Assembly: GCF_036327415.1 (NCBI RefSeq)
Contig: NZ_CP123961.1
Span: 930,001 to 994,000, forward strand
Origin: Bartonella grahamii subsp. shimonis
GTDB taxonomy: Bacteria; Pseudomonadota; Alphaproteobacteria; Rhizobiales; Rhizobiaceae
Length of the DNA stretch: 64,000 bases
Direction of reading: 5' to 3'
Each line of letters opens with the position of its first letter. Within the stretch, counting starts at the first letter, position 1. Below are positions 10,494 through 22,140 of this stretch, piece by piece. A program made the position numbers and the translations under genes. The notes below the pieces were generated by a model. That model was not told where the DNA came from, searched no databases, and was given only the letters and a program-made list of their open reading frames with translations.

Positions 10494-11117
10494 TTAGGGA
10501 TAAAGTTTTTGTCTTTTCCAATCGCTGTGTGCAACACAATCGCGTGTAAAAAGCAGACGATCATGTAAACGAAATGGGCGATCGCACCAGAACTCTATAG
10601 AAAGGGGTTTAACACGAAACCCAGACCAATAAGGTGGTCGTGGAATATTGCCTAGAGCATAACGCGCAGTATATTGAGCAATTGCTTTTTCGAGAACAAA
10701 ACGATTGTCTAAAGGTTGAGATTGTTTAGATGCCCATGCACCAATTCGACTACCACGTGGTCGCGATTGGAAATAGGCATCAGCTTCCTGTTGACTTACT
10801 TTTTCAACAATTCCTCTAATTCTGACCTGACGACGGAGTGACTTCCAATGAAAACCCAAGGATGCTTTCATTGATTTTAAAATTTCTTGTCCTTTACAGC
10901 TTTCATAATTGGTATAGAAGACGAAGCCTTGGGGACTGTAGTCTTTGAGGAGAACCATACGAACATTAGGGAGTCCTGTTTCGTCAACTGTTGCCAATGC
11001 CATAGCATTTGGATCATTTATTTCACTTACCGTTGCCTCTTCAAGCCACTTTTCGAAAAGCTCAAAAGGTTTTTGTATTTGCATAAAATGATCATCTGTT
11101 GGTATTTTGTTGCTCAT
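10494..11117 (-). CDS. pdxH: pyridoxamine/pyridoxine 5'-phosphate oxidase
   Basis: FMN enzyme that oxidises PNP or PMP to pyridoxal 5'-phosphate. Conserved blocks include [22 protein letters not shown] (in parts), [10 protein letters not shown] and [13 protein letters not shown], with the C-terminal [10 protein letters not shown] segment and WKRQKLYP as the last residues, all characteristic. The ATG at 11117 (MSNKIPTD) gives 207 residues and is preferred to an upstream in-frame start at 11153, which adds 12 residues not expected in the family. Confidence 0.95.
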   Translation of the reverse strand: MSNKIPTDDHFMQIQKPFELFEKWLEEATVSEINDPNAMALATVDETGLPNVRMVLLKDYSPQGFVFYTNYESCKGQEILKSMKASLGFHWKSLRRQVRIRGIVEKVSQQEADAYFQSRPRGSRIGAWASKQSQPLDNRFVLEKAIAQYTARYALGNIPRPPYWSGFRVKPLSIEFWCDRPFRLHDRLLFTRDCVAHSDWKRQKLYP

Positions 11118-11443
11118 AGTTTCTCCAAATATCAGTGAGCATGGGTGAGGCATTTTCTCATTTACTTTAGCATCAAGAAGTTACAGTACCATTTTTTCTT
11201 ATTTTCAAAAAGCTAATGCTATCGTGTATTTCTATGGTAGTTTAATTATTTTTACTTTAGCATAGACTACAATGAGCTATATTAAATAAATGTCTCATTT
11301 TATCTGGTATTTTAGTTTATTGATAGACATATAAAGGGAAAAGAAGAAATTATTCTCTAGAATAGACTGATGAAGTTATACAAGGATATTGGACAACATA
11401 TCAGTTGATATTTTGAAAACGAAAAAATTGAAAAGAGGGCAAT

Positions 11444-12346
11444 ATGCGTGATCCCTACACGATTCTGGGTGTGGCACGTACCGCAAAATCGCAAGAGATT
11501 AAATCGGCATTTAGAAGATTAGCAAAGAAGTATCATCCAGACCATAATAAAGATGATACAAGGGCTAAAGAAAAATTTGCTGAAATTAATCAAGCTTACG
11601 AAATTATAGGTGATAAAGATAAAAAGGCACAATTTGACCGCGGTGAAATTGATATGGAAGGAAAACCGCTTTATCAAGCCTATGGTGCTGGTGAAAATTT
11701 TAGCAATAAAGAAAATCCCTTTTCAGGAAGAGCAAAGGGATTTGATTTTTCCTCTTCAGGTGGTGCAGGTTTTGATGCGAGTGATATTTTTCGGGATCTG
11801 TTTGGAGGAGGAGGTAGCTTTTCGAATTCCACACACTATAACCGTCCCAAACAAGGAGCACATATTCGTGCTAATCTTGCCATAACATTAGAGCAGATGG
11901 TTGGCGCAGAAAAGGTAGAAGCTGTTTTTCCAAATGGAAAAAAGTTAAAAATTAAACTCCCAGATTATATTGAAGATGGACAGACTATTCGTTTAAAAGG
12001 TCAGGGAGAAGAGGTCCCTCACGGGCAAGCAGGAGATGCGTTGATAACCATTCAGATTCAAAAACATCCTCGTTTTCGGGTTGAAGGAAGAGCACTCCAT
12101 CTTGATTTACCAGTTTCTCTTAAACATGCTGTTTTGGGAGCAAAAGAAGAGGTTGAGACGTTGGAGGGACGTGTGGTTTTAACGATTCCTGCTTGGTCAA
12201 GTTCTGATCGCGTTTTACGGTTGAAAGGAAAAGGGCTTCGTTTAAAAAATGGTACAAGAGATGATTTTTATGTGCATGTTCGCATTATGTTGCCGGAAGG
12301 TGAAAATGCTGCGCTAGAACAGTTTTTGCAAATGCAACAAGATTAA
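11444..12346 (+). CDS. DnaJ-like co-chaperone without zinc fingers (CbpA type)
   Basis: A J-domain protein of 300 residues that would stimulate the ATPase of DnaK. The J domain fills residues 1-65 with the essential HPD in KYHPDHNK. A Gly/Phe-rich linker follows (about 85-130, including [13 protein letters not shown]), then two beta-sandwich substrate-binding domains to the C terminus. The CxxCxGxG zinc-finger repeats of true DnaJ are absent, placing it with CbpA/DjlA-like paralogues. A ribosome site (AGAGGGC) lies before the ATG. It is followed by fabI on the same strand after about 125 bases. Confidence 0.9.
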   Translation: MRDPYTILGVARTAKSQEIKSAFRRLAKKYHPDHNKDDTRAKEKFAEINQAYEIIGDKDKKAQFDRGEIDMEGKPLYQAYGAGENFSNKENPFSGRAKGFDFSSSGGAGFDASDIFRDLFGGGGSFSNSTHYNRPKQGAHIRANLAITLEQMVGAEKVEAVFPNGKKLKIKLPDYIEDGQTIRLKGQGEEVPHGQAGDALITIQIQKHPRFRVEGRALHLDLPVSLKHAVLGAKEEVETLEGRVVLTIPAWSSSDRVLRLKGKGLRLKNGTRDDFYVHVRIMLPEGENAALEQFLQMQQD

Positions 12347-12473
12347 TTTTAAAATTTTTTATATATAAAGCGTAGTTTTTGTTTGATTTTAAACCAATTG
12401 CTTGAAGAAAAAGTTGACCTGTGTCATAGGCAGATGAATAATATTAATTTTAAGTAACAATGGGGCAGTGCTG

Positions 12474-13292
12474 ATGGCTAAGGGTAATGGTTTATTGTAT
12501 GGTAAGCGTGGTTTAATTTTGGGATTGGCCAATAATCGCTCCATCGCTTGGGGAATCGCTAAAGCGGCAAATAGCGCAGGGGCAGAGCTTGCTTTTACCT
12601 ATCAGGGTGAAGCAATGAAAAAGCGTGTTGAGCCTTTGGCTGAAGAATTAAAGGGATTTGTTTGTGGACATTGTGATGTTTCTGACAGTGTCTCTATTGA
12701 TACGGTCTTTAGAGAAATAGAGAAGAAATGGGGCAAACTTGATTTTTTAGTTCATGCTATTGGTTTTTCTGATAAAGATGAATTAAGTGGTCGTTATATT
12801 GATATCAGCGAATCAAATTTTATGATGACCATGAATATTTCCGTTTATTCCTTAACAGCTCTAACGAAGCGTGCAGAAAGATTGATGTCAGATGGTGGTT
12901 CAATCTTGACACTAACCTATTATGGTGCAGAAAAGGTTGTTCCCAATTATAATGTAATGGGGGTTGCCAAAGCAGCTCTTGAAGCGAGCGTGAAATATTT
13001 AGCGGTAGATTTAGGTCCTCAAAATATTCGTGTTAATGCTATATCTGCTGGACCAATTAAAACGTTAGCGGCTTCTGGTATTGGTGATTTTCGTTATATT
13101 TTAAAATGGAATGAATATAATGCTCCATTACGTCGTACGGTAACAATTGAAGAGGTTGGTGATTCTGCGCTTTATTTTCTTTCAGATTTGTCTCGTTCCG
13201 TTACCGGTGAAGTCCATCATGTCGATTCAGGTTATAATATCATAGGTATGAAAGCAGTTGATGCACCGGACATTTCTGTCGTTAAAGAATAA
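12474..13292 (+). CDS. fabI: enoyl-[acyl-carrier-protein] reductase (NADH)
   Basis: Last reduction of the fatty-acid elongation cycle. The atypical short-chain dehydrogenase nucleotide motif is seen as GLANNRSIAWGIAKA near the N terminus. The active site has the two-tyrosine arrangement and the lysine of FabI in TYYGAEKVVPNYNVMGVAKAA (Y, Y and K in the Y-x6-Y-x6-K pattern), and RVNAISAGPIKTLAA follows. The length from the ATG is 272, normal for FabI. An in-frame GTG at 12468 is a less likely start. Confidence 0.95.
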   Translation: MAKGNGLLYGKRGLILGLANNRSIAWGIAKAANSAGAELAFTYQGEAMKKRVEPLAEELKGFVCGHCDVSDSVSIDTVFREIEKKWGKLDFLVHAIGFSDKDELSGRYIDISESNFMMTMNISVYSLTALTKRAERLMSDGGSILTLTYYGAEKVVPNYNVMGVAKAALEASVKYLAVDLGPQNIRVNAISAGPIKTLAASGIGDFRYILKWNEYNAPLRRTVTIEEVGDSALYFLSDLSRSVTGEVHHVDSGYNIIGMKAVDAPDISVVKE

Positions 13293-13440
13293 AGTTTGGT
13301 TTATAGGATTTTATTGGACAGCAGTAATTTGACCAAATTTAAAGTGGCCAGGAGTATTTGGGAGCAAAGAGCTATCTTGTGTATAGCACACAACATACGT
13401 TGTCGTTGTATATATTTGACAGAGAAACGGATCTTTTTTC

Positions 13441-14529
13441 ATGTCGCATAATACATTTGGTCATTTGTTTCGTGTAACAACATGGGGTGAAAGTCATGGT
13501 GCTGCTCTTGGTTGTGTCATTGATGGTTGTCCACCTGGGATTATTTTTACTCTTGCAGAAGTTCAAGCTTATCTTGATAAACGCAAACCAGGACAATCAG
13601 AATACACAACGCAGCGCCGAGAACCAGATGAAGTAGAGGTCCTTTCAGGAGTTGTCGTTCAAGACGATGGTATGACATTGGTGACAACAGGTACACCAAT
13701 TTCTCTGTTGATTCGAAACACAGATCAACGTTCGAAGGATTATAGCTCGATTGCCCATCAGTATCGCCCAGGACATGCGGATTATACTTATGATATTAAA
13801 TATAGCATTCGTGATTTTCGAGGCGGGGGACGTGCTTCGGCACGGGAGACGGCAGCACGTGTTGCAGCTGGTGCATTTGCTCGTAAAATCGTTCCTGGTT
13901 TGATTGTACGAGGAGCAGTGATAGCAATTGGTCCTCATAATATTAATCGTGATCGTTGGGATTGGTCAGAGGTTGATAATAATCCTTTTTTTACAGCTGA
14001 TGCAGAAATGGTTCACATTTTTAGTGATTATATCAATAAACTTCGTAAAGAAGGGACATCTGTTGGTGCGATTGTTGAGATCGTTGCAGAAAATGTTCCG
14101 GCAGGTTTAGGAGCCCCTATTTACGCAAAGCTTGATCAAGATATTGCCTCGTTACTTATGTCGATTAATGCGGTAAAAGGTGTTGAAATTGGTGATGGTT
14201 TTGCGGCAGCCCGTCTGAGGGGAGAAGAAAATGCCGATGAAATGCGAATGGGAAATGATGGAAAACCGCTTTTTTTATCCAATCATGCTGGTGGTATTTT
14301 AGGGGGAATATCGAGTGGACAGCCAATTGTTGCACGTTTTGCTGTAAAGCCTACTTCATCAATTTTAACGCCTCGTCGCTCCATTGATGTTGATGGTCAT
14401 GATATAGATGTTATAACGAAGGGACGTCATGATCCATGTGTTGGGATTCGTGCCGTTCCTGTTGGTGAAGCGATGGTTGCTTGTGCTATTGCTGACCATT
14501 ATCTAAGACATCGCGGTCAAGTTGGGTGA
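13441..14529 (+). CDS. aroC: chorismate synthase
   Basis: Final step of the shikimate pathway: converts EPSP to chorismate using reduced FMN. The N terminus [20 protein letters not shown] is diagnostic, with [18 protein letters not shown] in the middle and the C-terminal [17 protein letters not shown]. The length of 362 is standard. The stop is followed after 15 bases by the ribB start, so the two are likely co-transcribed. Confidence 0.97.
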   Translation: MSHNTFGHLFRVTTWGESHGAALGCVIDGCPPGIIFTLAEVQAYLDKRKPGQSEYTTQRREPDEVEVLSGVVVQDDGMTLVTTGTPISLLIRNTDQRSKDYSSIAHQYRPGHADYTYDIKYSIRDFRGGGRASARETAARVAAGAFARKIVPGLIVRGAVIAIGPHNINRDRWDWSEVDNNPFFTADAEMVHIFSDYINKLRKEGTSVGAIVEIVAENVPAGLGAPIYAKLDQDIASLLMSINAVKGVEIGDGFAAARLRGEENADEMRMGNDGKPLFLSNHAGGILGGISSGQPIVARFAVKPTSSILTPRRSIDVDGHDIDVITKGRHDPCVGIRAVPVGEAMVACAIADHYLRHRGQVG

Positions 14530-14544
14530 TTGAGAAGGTGGACA

Positions 14545-15648
14545 ATGGCGTATGATGAAAAAAAAATTGTTTCTGCACTTAAAGCTTTTGAACGCGGTGA
14601 AATTGTTGTGGTGACAGATGATGATGACCGTGAAAATGAGGGTGATTTAACTGTTGCTGCAGTGCATTGTACAGAAGAAAAGATGGCATTTATTCTTCGT
14701 CACACAACAGGTATTGTGTGCACACCTATGCCAAAAAAAGAAGCACAACGGTTTAATCTTGCTCCTATGGTACCAGATAATAACTCTGCACATGGGACAC
14801 AATTTACTGTTACTGTGGATTTTAAACATGGGATAACGACGGGGATTTCGGCACATGACCGCACATTGGCAGTTCGTAATCTTGCTAATCCAAATGCTGG
14901 CGCCCACGATTTTGTCCGTCCAGGACATATTTTTCCTTTGATTGCGCATGAAGGGGGGGTGCTCATGCGTTCAGGTCATACGGAAGCCGCTGTTGATTTA
15001 TGTAAATTAGCTGGTTTGCCACCAGTTGGTGTTATTGGTGAGTTGGTCAATGATGATGGCAGCGTTAAACATGGCGATCAGATCATTAAATTTGCACAAA
15101 ATAATCGGTTACACACGATAACGGTTGCAGATTTAATTGCTTACCGTCAACGTAAGGAAATATTGATCAAGCATATTGGAGAAATGCCTATTGAAACATC
15201 TCTAGGTCCCGCTATTGTTCAAAGTTATCAACTCCCTTGGGAAGTCGTTCAGCATATTGCAATTGTTTTTGGTGATGTCCGTGAGGGGGAGGATATTCCT
15301 GTGCATTTACATCATGAAAACATTATAAATGACGTTTTTTGTCAATCTTCAGACATTATGGCGATGATGCGGCATATGATGGAAAAAGAAAAACGTGGCG
15401 TATTTATTTATTTGCGTGAAGGATCTGTTATACAATCAACTATTGATATTCAAAAGATGGCAAGAGACAGTTCAGAAAACCATGTACAGGCGATTGAACG
15501 CAAAGAAGAATGGCACAAAATTGGTTTAGGATCACAAATTTTAAAATATTTAGGAATAAGATCTGTTATTGTTTATGCTTCTAAAGAGCATCATTATGTA
15601 GGTTTAGAAGGTTTTGGAATTTGTGTATCCAGAACCGATATTTTTTGA
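14545..15648 (+). CDS. ribB: 3,4-dihydroxy-2-butanone 4-phosphate synthase with degenerate GTP cyclohydrolase II domain
   Basis: Makes the four-carbon precursor of riboflavin from ribulose 5-phosphate. The N-terminal domain (about 1-205) carries the acidic metal/substrate loop [11 protein letters not shown] and GHTEAAVDL. The C-terminal half aligns in outline with GTP cyclohydrolase II (ending [10 protein letters not shown]...GLEGFGI), but the zinc-cysteine motif CxxC is replaced in [10 protein letters not shown] and the LRQEGRGIG catalytic stretch reads LREGSVIQS. The second activity is therefore probably absent. The ATG at 14545 has AGAAGG just before it; an in-frame TTG at 14530 is less likely. 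Confidence 0.92.
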   Translation: MAYDEKKIVSALKAFERGEIVVVTDDDDRENEGDLTVAAVHCTEEKMAFILRHTTGIVCTPMPKKEAQRFNLAPMVPDNNSAHGTQFTVTVDFKHGITTGISAHDRTLAVRNLANPNAGAHDFVRPGHIFPLIAHEGGVLMRSGHTEAAVDLCKLAGLPPVGVIGELVNDDGSVKHGDQIIKFAQNNRLHTITVADLIAYRQRKEILIKHIGEMPIETSLGPAIVQSYQLPWEVVQHIAIVFGDVREGEDIPVHLHHENIINDVFCQSSDIMAMMRHMMEKEKRGVFIYLREGSVIQSTIDIQKMARDSSENHVQAIERKEEWHKIGLGSQILKYLGIRSVIVYASKEHHYVGLEGFGICVSRTDIF

Positions 15649-15655
15649 GGTTCAT

Positions 15656-15910
15656 ATGAAAAAAGAGATACAAAAGGGGGATATTGCGGCCTTAAGCTTT
15701 GAGCAAGCACTTAAGCAACTTGAAGTTATTGTCGAAAATTTGGAACGTGGCGATGTGCCTTTAGAACAATCCATTGATATATATGAACGCGGTGAAGCGC
15801 TTAAAAAGCATTGTGAAAAACTCTTAAGAGTTGCTGAAGCTAAAGTTGAAAAAATCCAGCTTTCAGAAGAGGGTTCTCCAGAAGGAGTAGAACCGCTTGA
15901 TACTAAATAA
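15656..15910 (+). CDS. xseB: exodeoxyribonuclease VII small subunit
   Basis: An 84-residue helical protein that joins XseA to degrade single-stranded DNA. The family signature [25 protein letters not shown] (in parts) and the E-x-G-x-x-L-x-K-H-C segment ([15 protein letters not shown]) are clear. It starts eight bases after the ribB stop with TGAGG as ribosome site. xseA is not in this window. Confidence 0.93.
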   Translation: MKKEIQKGDIAALSFEQALKQLEVIVENLERGDVPLEQSIDIYERGEALKKHCEKLLRVAEAKVEKIQLSEEGSPEGVEPLDTK

Positions 15911-16148
15911 TATTAAATATTTTTTGATCTTTATTGTGAAACTAGGAGGTGTGATAACTTTTTTTATAGAAAATTAAATTTATTGATTTCTTTTTTTATA
16001 AAATAAGTTAAAAATGGGGAAACTATAGCTCATCTCAAATAGAAAAAAACATTTTTCAGTAAAAAAGACACAAAACTGTAAATAAGAGTAGAGAAGATAT
16101 ATTTGTATTGTTGTGTTTTCTTGAGTTAATATAATAGAAAGGATTTTT

Positions 16149-18056
16149 TTGTCTCAGGTCTTAACACCATTGCTTGATCGTGTTTGTTTTCCGCAAGATT
16201 TGCGGGCATTGCCTGAGTCTGATTTGGTGCAATTGGCTGATGAGTTGCGAACCACAACAATTGATGCGGTTTCTGTAACAGGTGGTCATCTTGGGGCGGG
16301 ACTTGGTGTTGTTGAGCTCACTGTTGCATTACATTATATTTTTAATACACCAGAGGATAGGATTATTTGGGATGTTGGTCATCAAACCTATCCACACAAG
16401 ATTTTAACGGGGCGTAGAGAAAAAATTCGCACATTACGTCAAGAGGGCGGATTATCAGGTTTTACAAAACGTTCAGAAAGTGTGTATGATCCATTTGGAG
16501 CGGGTCATTCGTCTACTTCTATTTCAGCGGGGCTTGGTATGGCGGTGGCGAGTGCTTTGAAAGCAGAGACAAGACGCAATATCATAGCTGTCATTGGTGA
16601 TGGTGCAATGTCTGCGGGCATGGCTTATGAAGCAATGAACAACGCTGGTGCTTTGGATGCACGCTTGATTGTTATTCTTAATGATAACGATATGTCTATT
16701 GCACCACCTACAGGTGCTATGAGTGCACATCTTGCACGATTAGTATCTCGTCCTTCTTATCGTCATTTGCGTGAACGCGTAAAGATGTTGAGCGAAAAAT
16801 TGCCAAAGTTTTTTTTGGATAAGGCACGTCGTTCAGAGGAATTTGCGCGTGGACTTTTGGTTGGAGGAACTTTATTTGATGAGCTCGGCTTTTATTACGT
16901 TGGGCCCATAGATGGGCACAATTTGGGGCATTTATTGCCTGTTTTAAAAAATGTTCGTGAATATCCTAATGGTCCTGTTTTGGTGCATGTTGTAACCCAT
17001 AAGGGAAAAGGATATCCACCTGCAGAAGCCTCGTCTGATAAATATCATGGTGTTAATCGTTTTGATGTTATGACAGGAAAACAGGTTAAAGCATCAAGTA
17101 ATATTCTACCCTATACTAAGGTATTTTCTAAAGCTTTAATAGAAGAAGCTCGTCATGATGATAAGATTGTTGGCATAACAGCAGCGATGCCAACAGGGAC
17201 GGGTCTTGATTCGTTTGCAAAAAAATTTCCTGAAAAAATGTTTGATGTTGGTATCGCTGAGCAACATGCCGTAACTTTTGCGGCAGGACTTGCTTGTGAG
17301 GGGTATAAGCCTTTTGTTGCAATTTATTCTACTTTTTTACAGCGTGCTTATGATCAAATTATCCATGATGTATCAATTCAAAAATTACCGGTACGTTTTG
17401 CCATTGATAGAGCAGGTTTTGTGGGGGCAGATGGTGCAACACATGCTGGAAGTTTTGATATTGTTTTTTTGTCCACTCTTCCTGAGTTTGTTGTTATGGC
17501 ACCTTCTGATGAGCTTGAACTGATGCATATGGTGCGTACAGCTGCAGCTTATGATCAGGGACCAATTTCTTTTCGTTATCCACGTGGTGAGGGTGTTGGT
17601 ATAGATTTACCGCAACGTGGTGAGTTATTAGAAATTGGAAAAGGGCGTGTTCTGCGTGAAGGAAATAGGATCGCTTTGGTTTGTTTTGGAACGCGGATGT
17701 CAGAAGTGTTGCGGGCTGCTGATACGTTGGAGGTTGAAGGATTATCTACAACAGTTACAGATGCACGGTTTGCAAAACCTTTAGATAAGGATTTGATGCG
17801 TCGTTTGGCACGTGAGCATGAAGTATTGGTGACAATTGAAGAAGGGGCAATCGGTGGATTTGGAGCGCACATATTACAATTTTTAGCGCAAGAAGGGCTT
17901 TTAGAACATGGTTTGAAAGTTCGTACACTAAAACTTCCTGATGAATATTTAAATCATGGTGCACCAGAAAAAGTTCTCTCAACTATCGGGCTTGACGCTA
18001 TGGGTATTGTCAACACGGTTTTTACCGCTTTGGGCTGCGAGATTCGAACAGGATAA
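16149..18056 (+). CDS. dxs: 1-deoxy-D-xylulose-5-phosphate synthase
   Basis: Thiamine-diphosphate enzyme that condenses pyruvate and glyceraldehyde 3-phosphate, the first step of the MEP isoprenoid pathway. The thiamine motif [18 protein letters not shown] lies near residue 155. Earlier motifs are [16 protein letters not shown] and GHSSTSIS, and the transketolase-like middle has [15 protein letters not shown]. The length is 635. The start is a TTG with AGAAAGGA about eight bases upstream; no better ATG fits the family N terminus. It begins a cluster with tlyA and an RNA methyltransferase. Confidence 0.96.
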   Translation: MSQVLTPLLDRVCFPQDLRALPESDLVQLADELRTTTIDAVSVTGGHLGAGLGVVELTVALHYIFNTPEDRIIWDVGHQTYPHKILTGRREKIRTLRQEGGLSGFTKRSESVYDPFGAGHSSTSISAGLGMAVASALKAETRRNIIAVIGDGAMSAGMAYEAMNNAGALDARLIVILNDNDMSIAPPTGAMSAHLARLVSRPSYRHLRERVKMLSEKLPKFFLDKARRSEEFARGLLVGGTLFDELGFYYVGPIDGHNLGHLLPVLKNVREYPNGPVLVHVVTHKGKGYPPAEASSDKYHGVNRFDVMTGKQVKASSNILPYTKVFSKALIEEARHDDKIVGITAAMPTGTGLDSFAKKFPEKMFDVGIAEQHAVTFAAGLACEGYKPFVAIYSTFLQRAYDQIIHDVSIQKLPVRFAIDRAGFVGADGATHAGSFDIVFLSTLPEFVVMAPSDELELMHMVRTAAAYDQGPISFRYPRGEGVGIDLPQRGELLEIGKGRVLREGNRIALVCFGTRMSEVLRAADTLEVEGLSTTVTDARFAKPLDKDLMRRLAREHEVLVTIEEGAIGGFGAHILQFLAQEGLLEHGLKVRTLKLPDEYLNHGAPEKVLSTIGLDAMGIVNTVFTALGCEIRTG

Positions 18057-18072
18057 AAAATTCGAGTATAAT

Positions 18073-18816
18073 ATGGCTGCCAGAAAAAGGCTCGATATTC
18101 TTTTAGTTGAAAAAAACTTTTTTACGACACGTTCACGTGCACGTGATGCTGTCATGCGTCAGACTGTTAAAGTTAATGGCGAAATCGTTTTAAAGGCTGG
18201 GCAAACCGTTTTTGATGATGCAGAGATTGCTGTTTGCGATCCAGCACAGAATTATGTTTCTCGGGCAGCGTTAAAATTAATTGCTGCACTTGATACGTTT
18301 CCGATTATAACAGATAAAGTGATGGCCATTGATGTTGGTGCATCAACAGGTGGTTTTACACAAGTTCTTTTAGAGCGTGGATCGGCTCATGTAATTGCCA
18401 TTGATGTTGGGCATCATCAATTTGATAAACGTTTATTGGGCAATAGTGCTATAACGTTATTAGAAGGCTTGAATGCTAGAGATTTTCAAGAGAAACATTT
18501 AGGCGGGCGAGAAATTGATCTTATCGTTTCAGATGTTAGCTTTATTTCTCTCAAACTTGCATTGCCTCCCGTTTTGTCTTTAGCCAAGAAGGGCGCCCAA
18601 GCTGTTTTACTGGTAAAGCCTCAGTTTGAGGTTGGTCGTAAACATTTTAGTAAGGGAGGGATATTAAATCCATCAATAGCTAAAGAAACTGCTGAGGCGC
18701 TTTTTGTTTGGTTAAATACACAAACAGGGTGGAGTGCAAAAGGTTTAATTCCTTCTCCTATTACAGGTGGTGATGGCAATGTGGAATATTTACTATTCGG
18801 AGAAAAACAAGAGTGA
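18073..18816 (+). CDS. tlyA: TlyA-family rRNA methyltransferase / putative haemolysin
   Basis: A 247-residue protein with an N-terminal S4 RNA-binding domain (RLDILLVEKNFFTTRSRARD, in parts) and a C-terminal FtsJ-like domain. The SAM motif is DVGASTGGFTQVLLERG, and VSDVSFISL and LVKPQFE follow. In TlyA proteins this enzyme 2'-O-methylates 16S and 23S rRNA; haemolysin naming is historical. The ATG at 18073 begins MAARKRLD and lies 17 bases after the dxs stop. Its stop overlaps the next start (GTGA). Confidence 0.92.
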   Translation: MAARKRLDILLVEKNFFTTRSRARDAVMRQTVKVNGEIVLKAGQTVFDDAEIAVCDPAQNYVSRAALKLIAALDTFPIITDKVMAIDVGASTGGFTQVLLERGSAHVIAIDVGHHQFDKRLLGNSAITLLEGLNARDFQEKHLGGREIDLIVSDVSFISLKLALPPVLSLAKKGAQAVLLVKPQFEVGRKHFSKGGILNPSIAKETAEALFVWLNTQTGWSAKGLIPSPITGGDGNVEYLLFGEKQE

Positions 18817-20067
18817 GTGACAATGTCATAATCGACCATATCGGAGCAAATGGTTATGGTACTTCCAAGACATCGCACGGTTTTGTTTATGTTCCTTTTA
18901 CTTTACCAGGAGAGTGTATTGAAATTGCTGTTCATGGAAAATATGCAACATGTATAGCATTAAAAGAAAAATCACCAGAACGCATTGATGCTCTTTGTCA
19001 GCATTTTGGAGAATGTGGAGGCTGTACTCTTCAACATTGGCATATGGATGCTTATCGCGTATGGAAACGACAATTGGTTGTTGATGCGCTTAAAAAGTAT
19101 GGACTTAATAGTGTTGTAGCACCTTTAATAGAATGTAAACCCTATAAGCCGACGGAGGATGACTCTAACAGCATCCATGACCCCACAGGGGCAAAAAGTT
19201 GGTTTTAACCGTTATCTCTCTCATGAGATTGTGGCTCTTGAGGAATGTCCAGTAAGCCATCCAGAGCTTATTTCTCAGTTGCACAATATCAGAGAGCTCT
19301 GTGCTTTTCTAAGCAGCTCTGCCAAGCGGTTTCATGTTACGATAACACATGTTGAAAATGGTTTAGATGTTGCTTTAAGCGGTTGCATTGTATACCATGA
19401 ATCACTTCGTCAGAAAATGATCAGTGCGGCTCTTTCATATGGGATTATACGTTTATCTATTGACGGTGAAGTTTTGGTTGAACAAGAAAAACCAGAGATT
19501 TACTTTGGAGATGTTCGTGTTGAATTTCCTTCTGGTGGTTTTCTTCAAGCAACTGGCGAAGCAGAAAATATAATGGGCAATATTATTTTGACTCATTTAA
19601 AAAAAGCAAAAAATGCTGTTGATTTGTTTTCAGGGCTAGGAACATTTACATTTCGTATGGCAAAAAAGATGAATGTTCATGCAGTAGAAAATAATGAAGA
19701 TGCACTAAGAAATCTAAATACAGCAGCACGTTTTTCAACTGGTTTAAAAACGGTAACTTGTGAAAAACGTGATCTTTTCCGACATCCACTTTCTGTAAAG
19801 GAACTTGAGTGTTTTGAGTGTGTAGTTTTTGATCCTCCACGCGCTGGTGCAGAGCAACAAGTACGTGAATTAGCGAAAACAACAGTATCTCGTGTTGTGG
19901 CAATTTCCTGTAATCCTACTACATTTGCTCGTGATTTATCTCTCCTTGTTGCAGGGGGGTATATAGTAGAAAAAATCGTACCGATTGATCAGTTTTTATG
20001 GTCACCACATGTTGAAATTGTTGCTGTTTTGAGCAAAAAGAAAAAAAAGAAAGGTTGGAAGCTTTAG
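18813..20067 (+). pseudogene. TrmA/RlmD-type RNA 5-methyluridine methyltransferase, frameshifted
   Basis: Two frames (18813-19208 and the next from about 19143) reconstruct one protein of about 417 residues. The first part has the [4Fe-4S] cysteines CQHFGECGGC, the second has the SAM motif DLFSGLGTFTF, the FDPPRAGA motif and the catalytic-cysteine motif SCNPTT. The break is at CCC 19140-19142: removing one C gives a continuous ECKPISRRRMTLTAS, the expected family sequence. Everything else is intact, so the lesion is recent or a sequencing error. The start GTG overlaps the tlyA stop. Confidence 0.88.
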
Positions 20068-20249
20068 CCTAAATTTTTTTAATGCCATGAAGATTTTTTT
20101 AAGTTTACTTGAGTATTATGATAAAATCTCTCTAAAATTTATCTATAATAATGACTTTTTTCTTGTTGAATTAAGAGCACTGAATGTAGAAAGTGTTTTT
20201 TATTTTAAGCTTTTATATTAGAAACATAAAAGACAAGTTATCCCACACA

Positions 20250-20545
20250 AAAGACTAATGTATTACGAAGAAGATGTGTCTGGACAAGCCGGTGCCATTG
20301 TTATATTTGCCACCTTCCAATGTAGCTACAACTCTTGGTACTTGAGACGGTCCATAAGAGGAATTCTTAGTCCTTTCTTGTACCATTTTTATCCACATGG
20401 CTCTCTCCACCTGTAACGTACAAACGAATAATTTTGATTGATTCAACAGACACAGATTTAAAATGAGAGAAATCTTACGATATTCAAGGTTCTAATTCAA
20501 TATGAATAAAGCTAGATTATCTTTATAAGTCAATGCATTGTACCC
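20250..20545 (-). pseudogene. integrase N-terminal fragment plus its upstream region (copy A)
   Basis: On the minus strand, the left part encodes a remnant reading VVATLEGGKYNNGTGL, matching the start of the tyrosine recombinase seen near 41.2 and 47.5 kb. The right part (about 20455-20545) matches the AT-rich upstream region shared by the other copies (…aagatttctctcattt… and a Tyr-Leu-rich AT block). There is no catalytic domain. It lies between the RNA methyltransferase pseudogene and tldD. Confidence 0.7.
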
Positions 20546-20606
20546 CCCCTCACACAACGGTCTTAATAGACGAGAAGGAGGCAATATTGGTAAGGAATGA
20601 GAAAGC

Positions 20607-22031
20607 TTATTCCTTTATAAGCGCAGTTCCACCGATTGTCATATTATTGATTCGAAGATGAGGTTGACCAACACCAACAGGAACATTTTGGCCAGCTTTT
20701 CCACAGATACCGATACCATTATCAAGTTTACTATCATTACCAATCATTGTAATACGTTTCATAGCATCCGGTCCATTTCCAATAAGAGTTGCGCCTTTGA
20801 TTGGTGCACCAATTTTACCATTTTCTACTCGGTATGCTTCAGTACATTCAAAGACAAATTTTCCAGAAGTAATATCAACTTGTCCTCCACCAAATGAAAC
20901 AGCATAGATACCATGTTTGAGTGAAGAAAGGATTTCTTCAGGTGTTTTATCTCCTCCTAGCATGATTGTATTGGTCATTCGTGGCATTGGCGCATAAGCA
21001 TAAGATTCACGCCGTCCATTTCCAGTTGATTTACTTCCCATAAGCCGTGCATTAAGCCTGTCTTGCATAAAACCAACGAGCTTTCCATCTTCAATGAGAA
21101 CGTTATATCCTGAAGGGGTCCCCTCATCATCAACAGTGAGAGAGCCACGGCATTGTGGAATTGTTCCATCATCAACAACTGTAACACCTTTTGCCGCAAC
21201 TTGTTGTCCTAAAAGTCCAGAGAAAGCGGATGTTTTTTTACGGTTAAAGTCACCTTCTAAGCCATGACCTACGGCTTCATGGAGCATAACGCCAGGCCAT
21301 CCATTGGCTAAGACAACATCAAAAGATCCTGCAGGTGCTGCTTCTGCTTCTAAATTTGTTAAAGCCATACGTAAGGCTTCATCCGCAGCTTTTTTCCAAT
21401 TGTCTTCATGAATAAATTGGTTAAATGCTTGTCGCCCTCCACATCCATAAAAACCATTTTCACGTCGATTTCCTTCAGCCGCGACCACAGATATAGAAAG
21501 CCGCACAAGAGGACGAATATCACGAACCAAATAACCATCTGCACGTAAAATTTCAATATGTTGTAGAGAGCCGGAAAGAGAAACAGTCACTTGATGCAAT
21601 TTATCATTTTTAGCACGTAAATAGGCATCAATTTTTTGCAAAAGAGCACTTTTTTCTTCAAATGATGGAGCATCAAGGGGATTATGCGGTTGATAAAGTC
21701 TCTTGTTTGTTTGTTGAGGTGCTATGCTATAAGTTCCGGCATGATTATTATAGGTAACAGCTTTAGCTGCTTCACTGGCACGTTTGAGTGCAGCAGCTGA
21801 TAATTCACTGGAATGTGCATATCCAGTTGCTTCTCCAGCAACGACACGCAGACCAAACCCCATATTTTGATGGAAAGAGCCGTTTTTAAGCTGTCCATTA
21901 TCAAATAAAAGAGCTTCGCTTTCTGTATACTCAAGGTAAAGCTCACCATCATCAGCATGATGAAGCGTTTCCTGTACAAGTGATTGCACTTTAGAGGAAG
22001 CAATATCAAAATGATCAATCAGCGATTTCAT
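20607..22031 (-). CDS. tldD: metalloprotease TldD
   Basis: Zinc peptidase of the TldD/PmbA family, which works as a heterodimer with TldE (PmbA) to degrade unfolded peptides and, in some species, mature modified peptides such as microcins. The zinc motif HEAVGHGLEGD lies near residue 257. The length of 474 and the C-terminal GQPHLRINNMTIGGTA block are typical. The partner PmbA is not in the window. It is transcribed in the same direction as the IalB-like gene located upstream of it. Confidence 0.95.
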   Translation of the reverse strand: MKSLIDHFDIASSKVQSLVQETLHHADDGELYLEYTESEALLFDNGQLKNGSFHQNMGFGLRVVAGEATGYAHSSELSAAALKRASEAAKAVTYNNHAGTYSIAPQQTNKRLYQPHNPLDAPSFEEKSALLQKIDAYLRAKNDKLHQVTVSLSGSLQHIEILRADGYLVRDIRPLVRLSISVVAAEGNRRENGFYGCGGRQAFNQFIHEDNWKKAADEALRMALTNLEAEAAPAGSFDVVLANGWPGVMLHEAVGHGLEGDFNRKKTSAFSGLLGQQVAAKGVTVVDDGTIPQCRGSLTVDDEGTPSGYNVLIEDGKLVGFMQDRLNARLMGSKSTGNGRRESYAYAPMPRMTNTIMLGGDKTPEEILSSLKHGIYAVSFGGGQVDITSGKFVFECTEAYRVENGKIGAPIKGATLIGNGPDAMKRITMIGNDSKLDNGIGICGKAGQNVPVGVGQPHLRINNMTIGGTALIKE

Positions 22032-22140
22032 AAGAATTATCCTATTTTTATGGGGGCTTAGAAGATTTTTATTAATCTAATTTAAGAAGCTTTCAAAATA
22101 TACGATGAGATTTTTATCGTCTAAAGTGTATCGATTTTAT

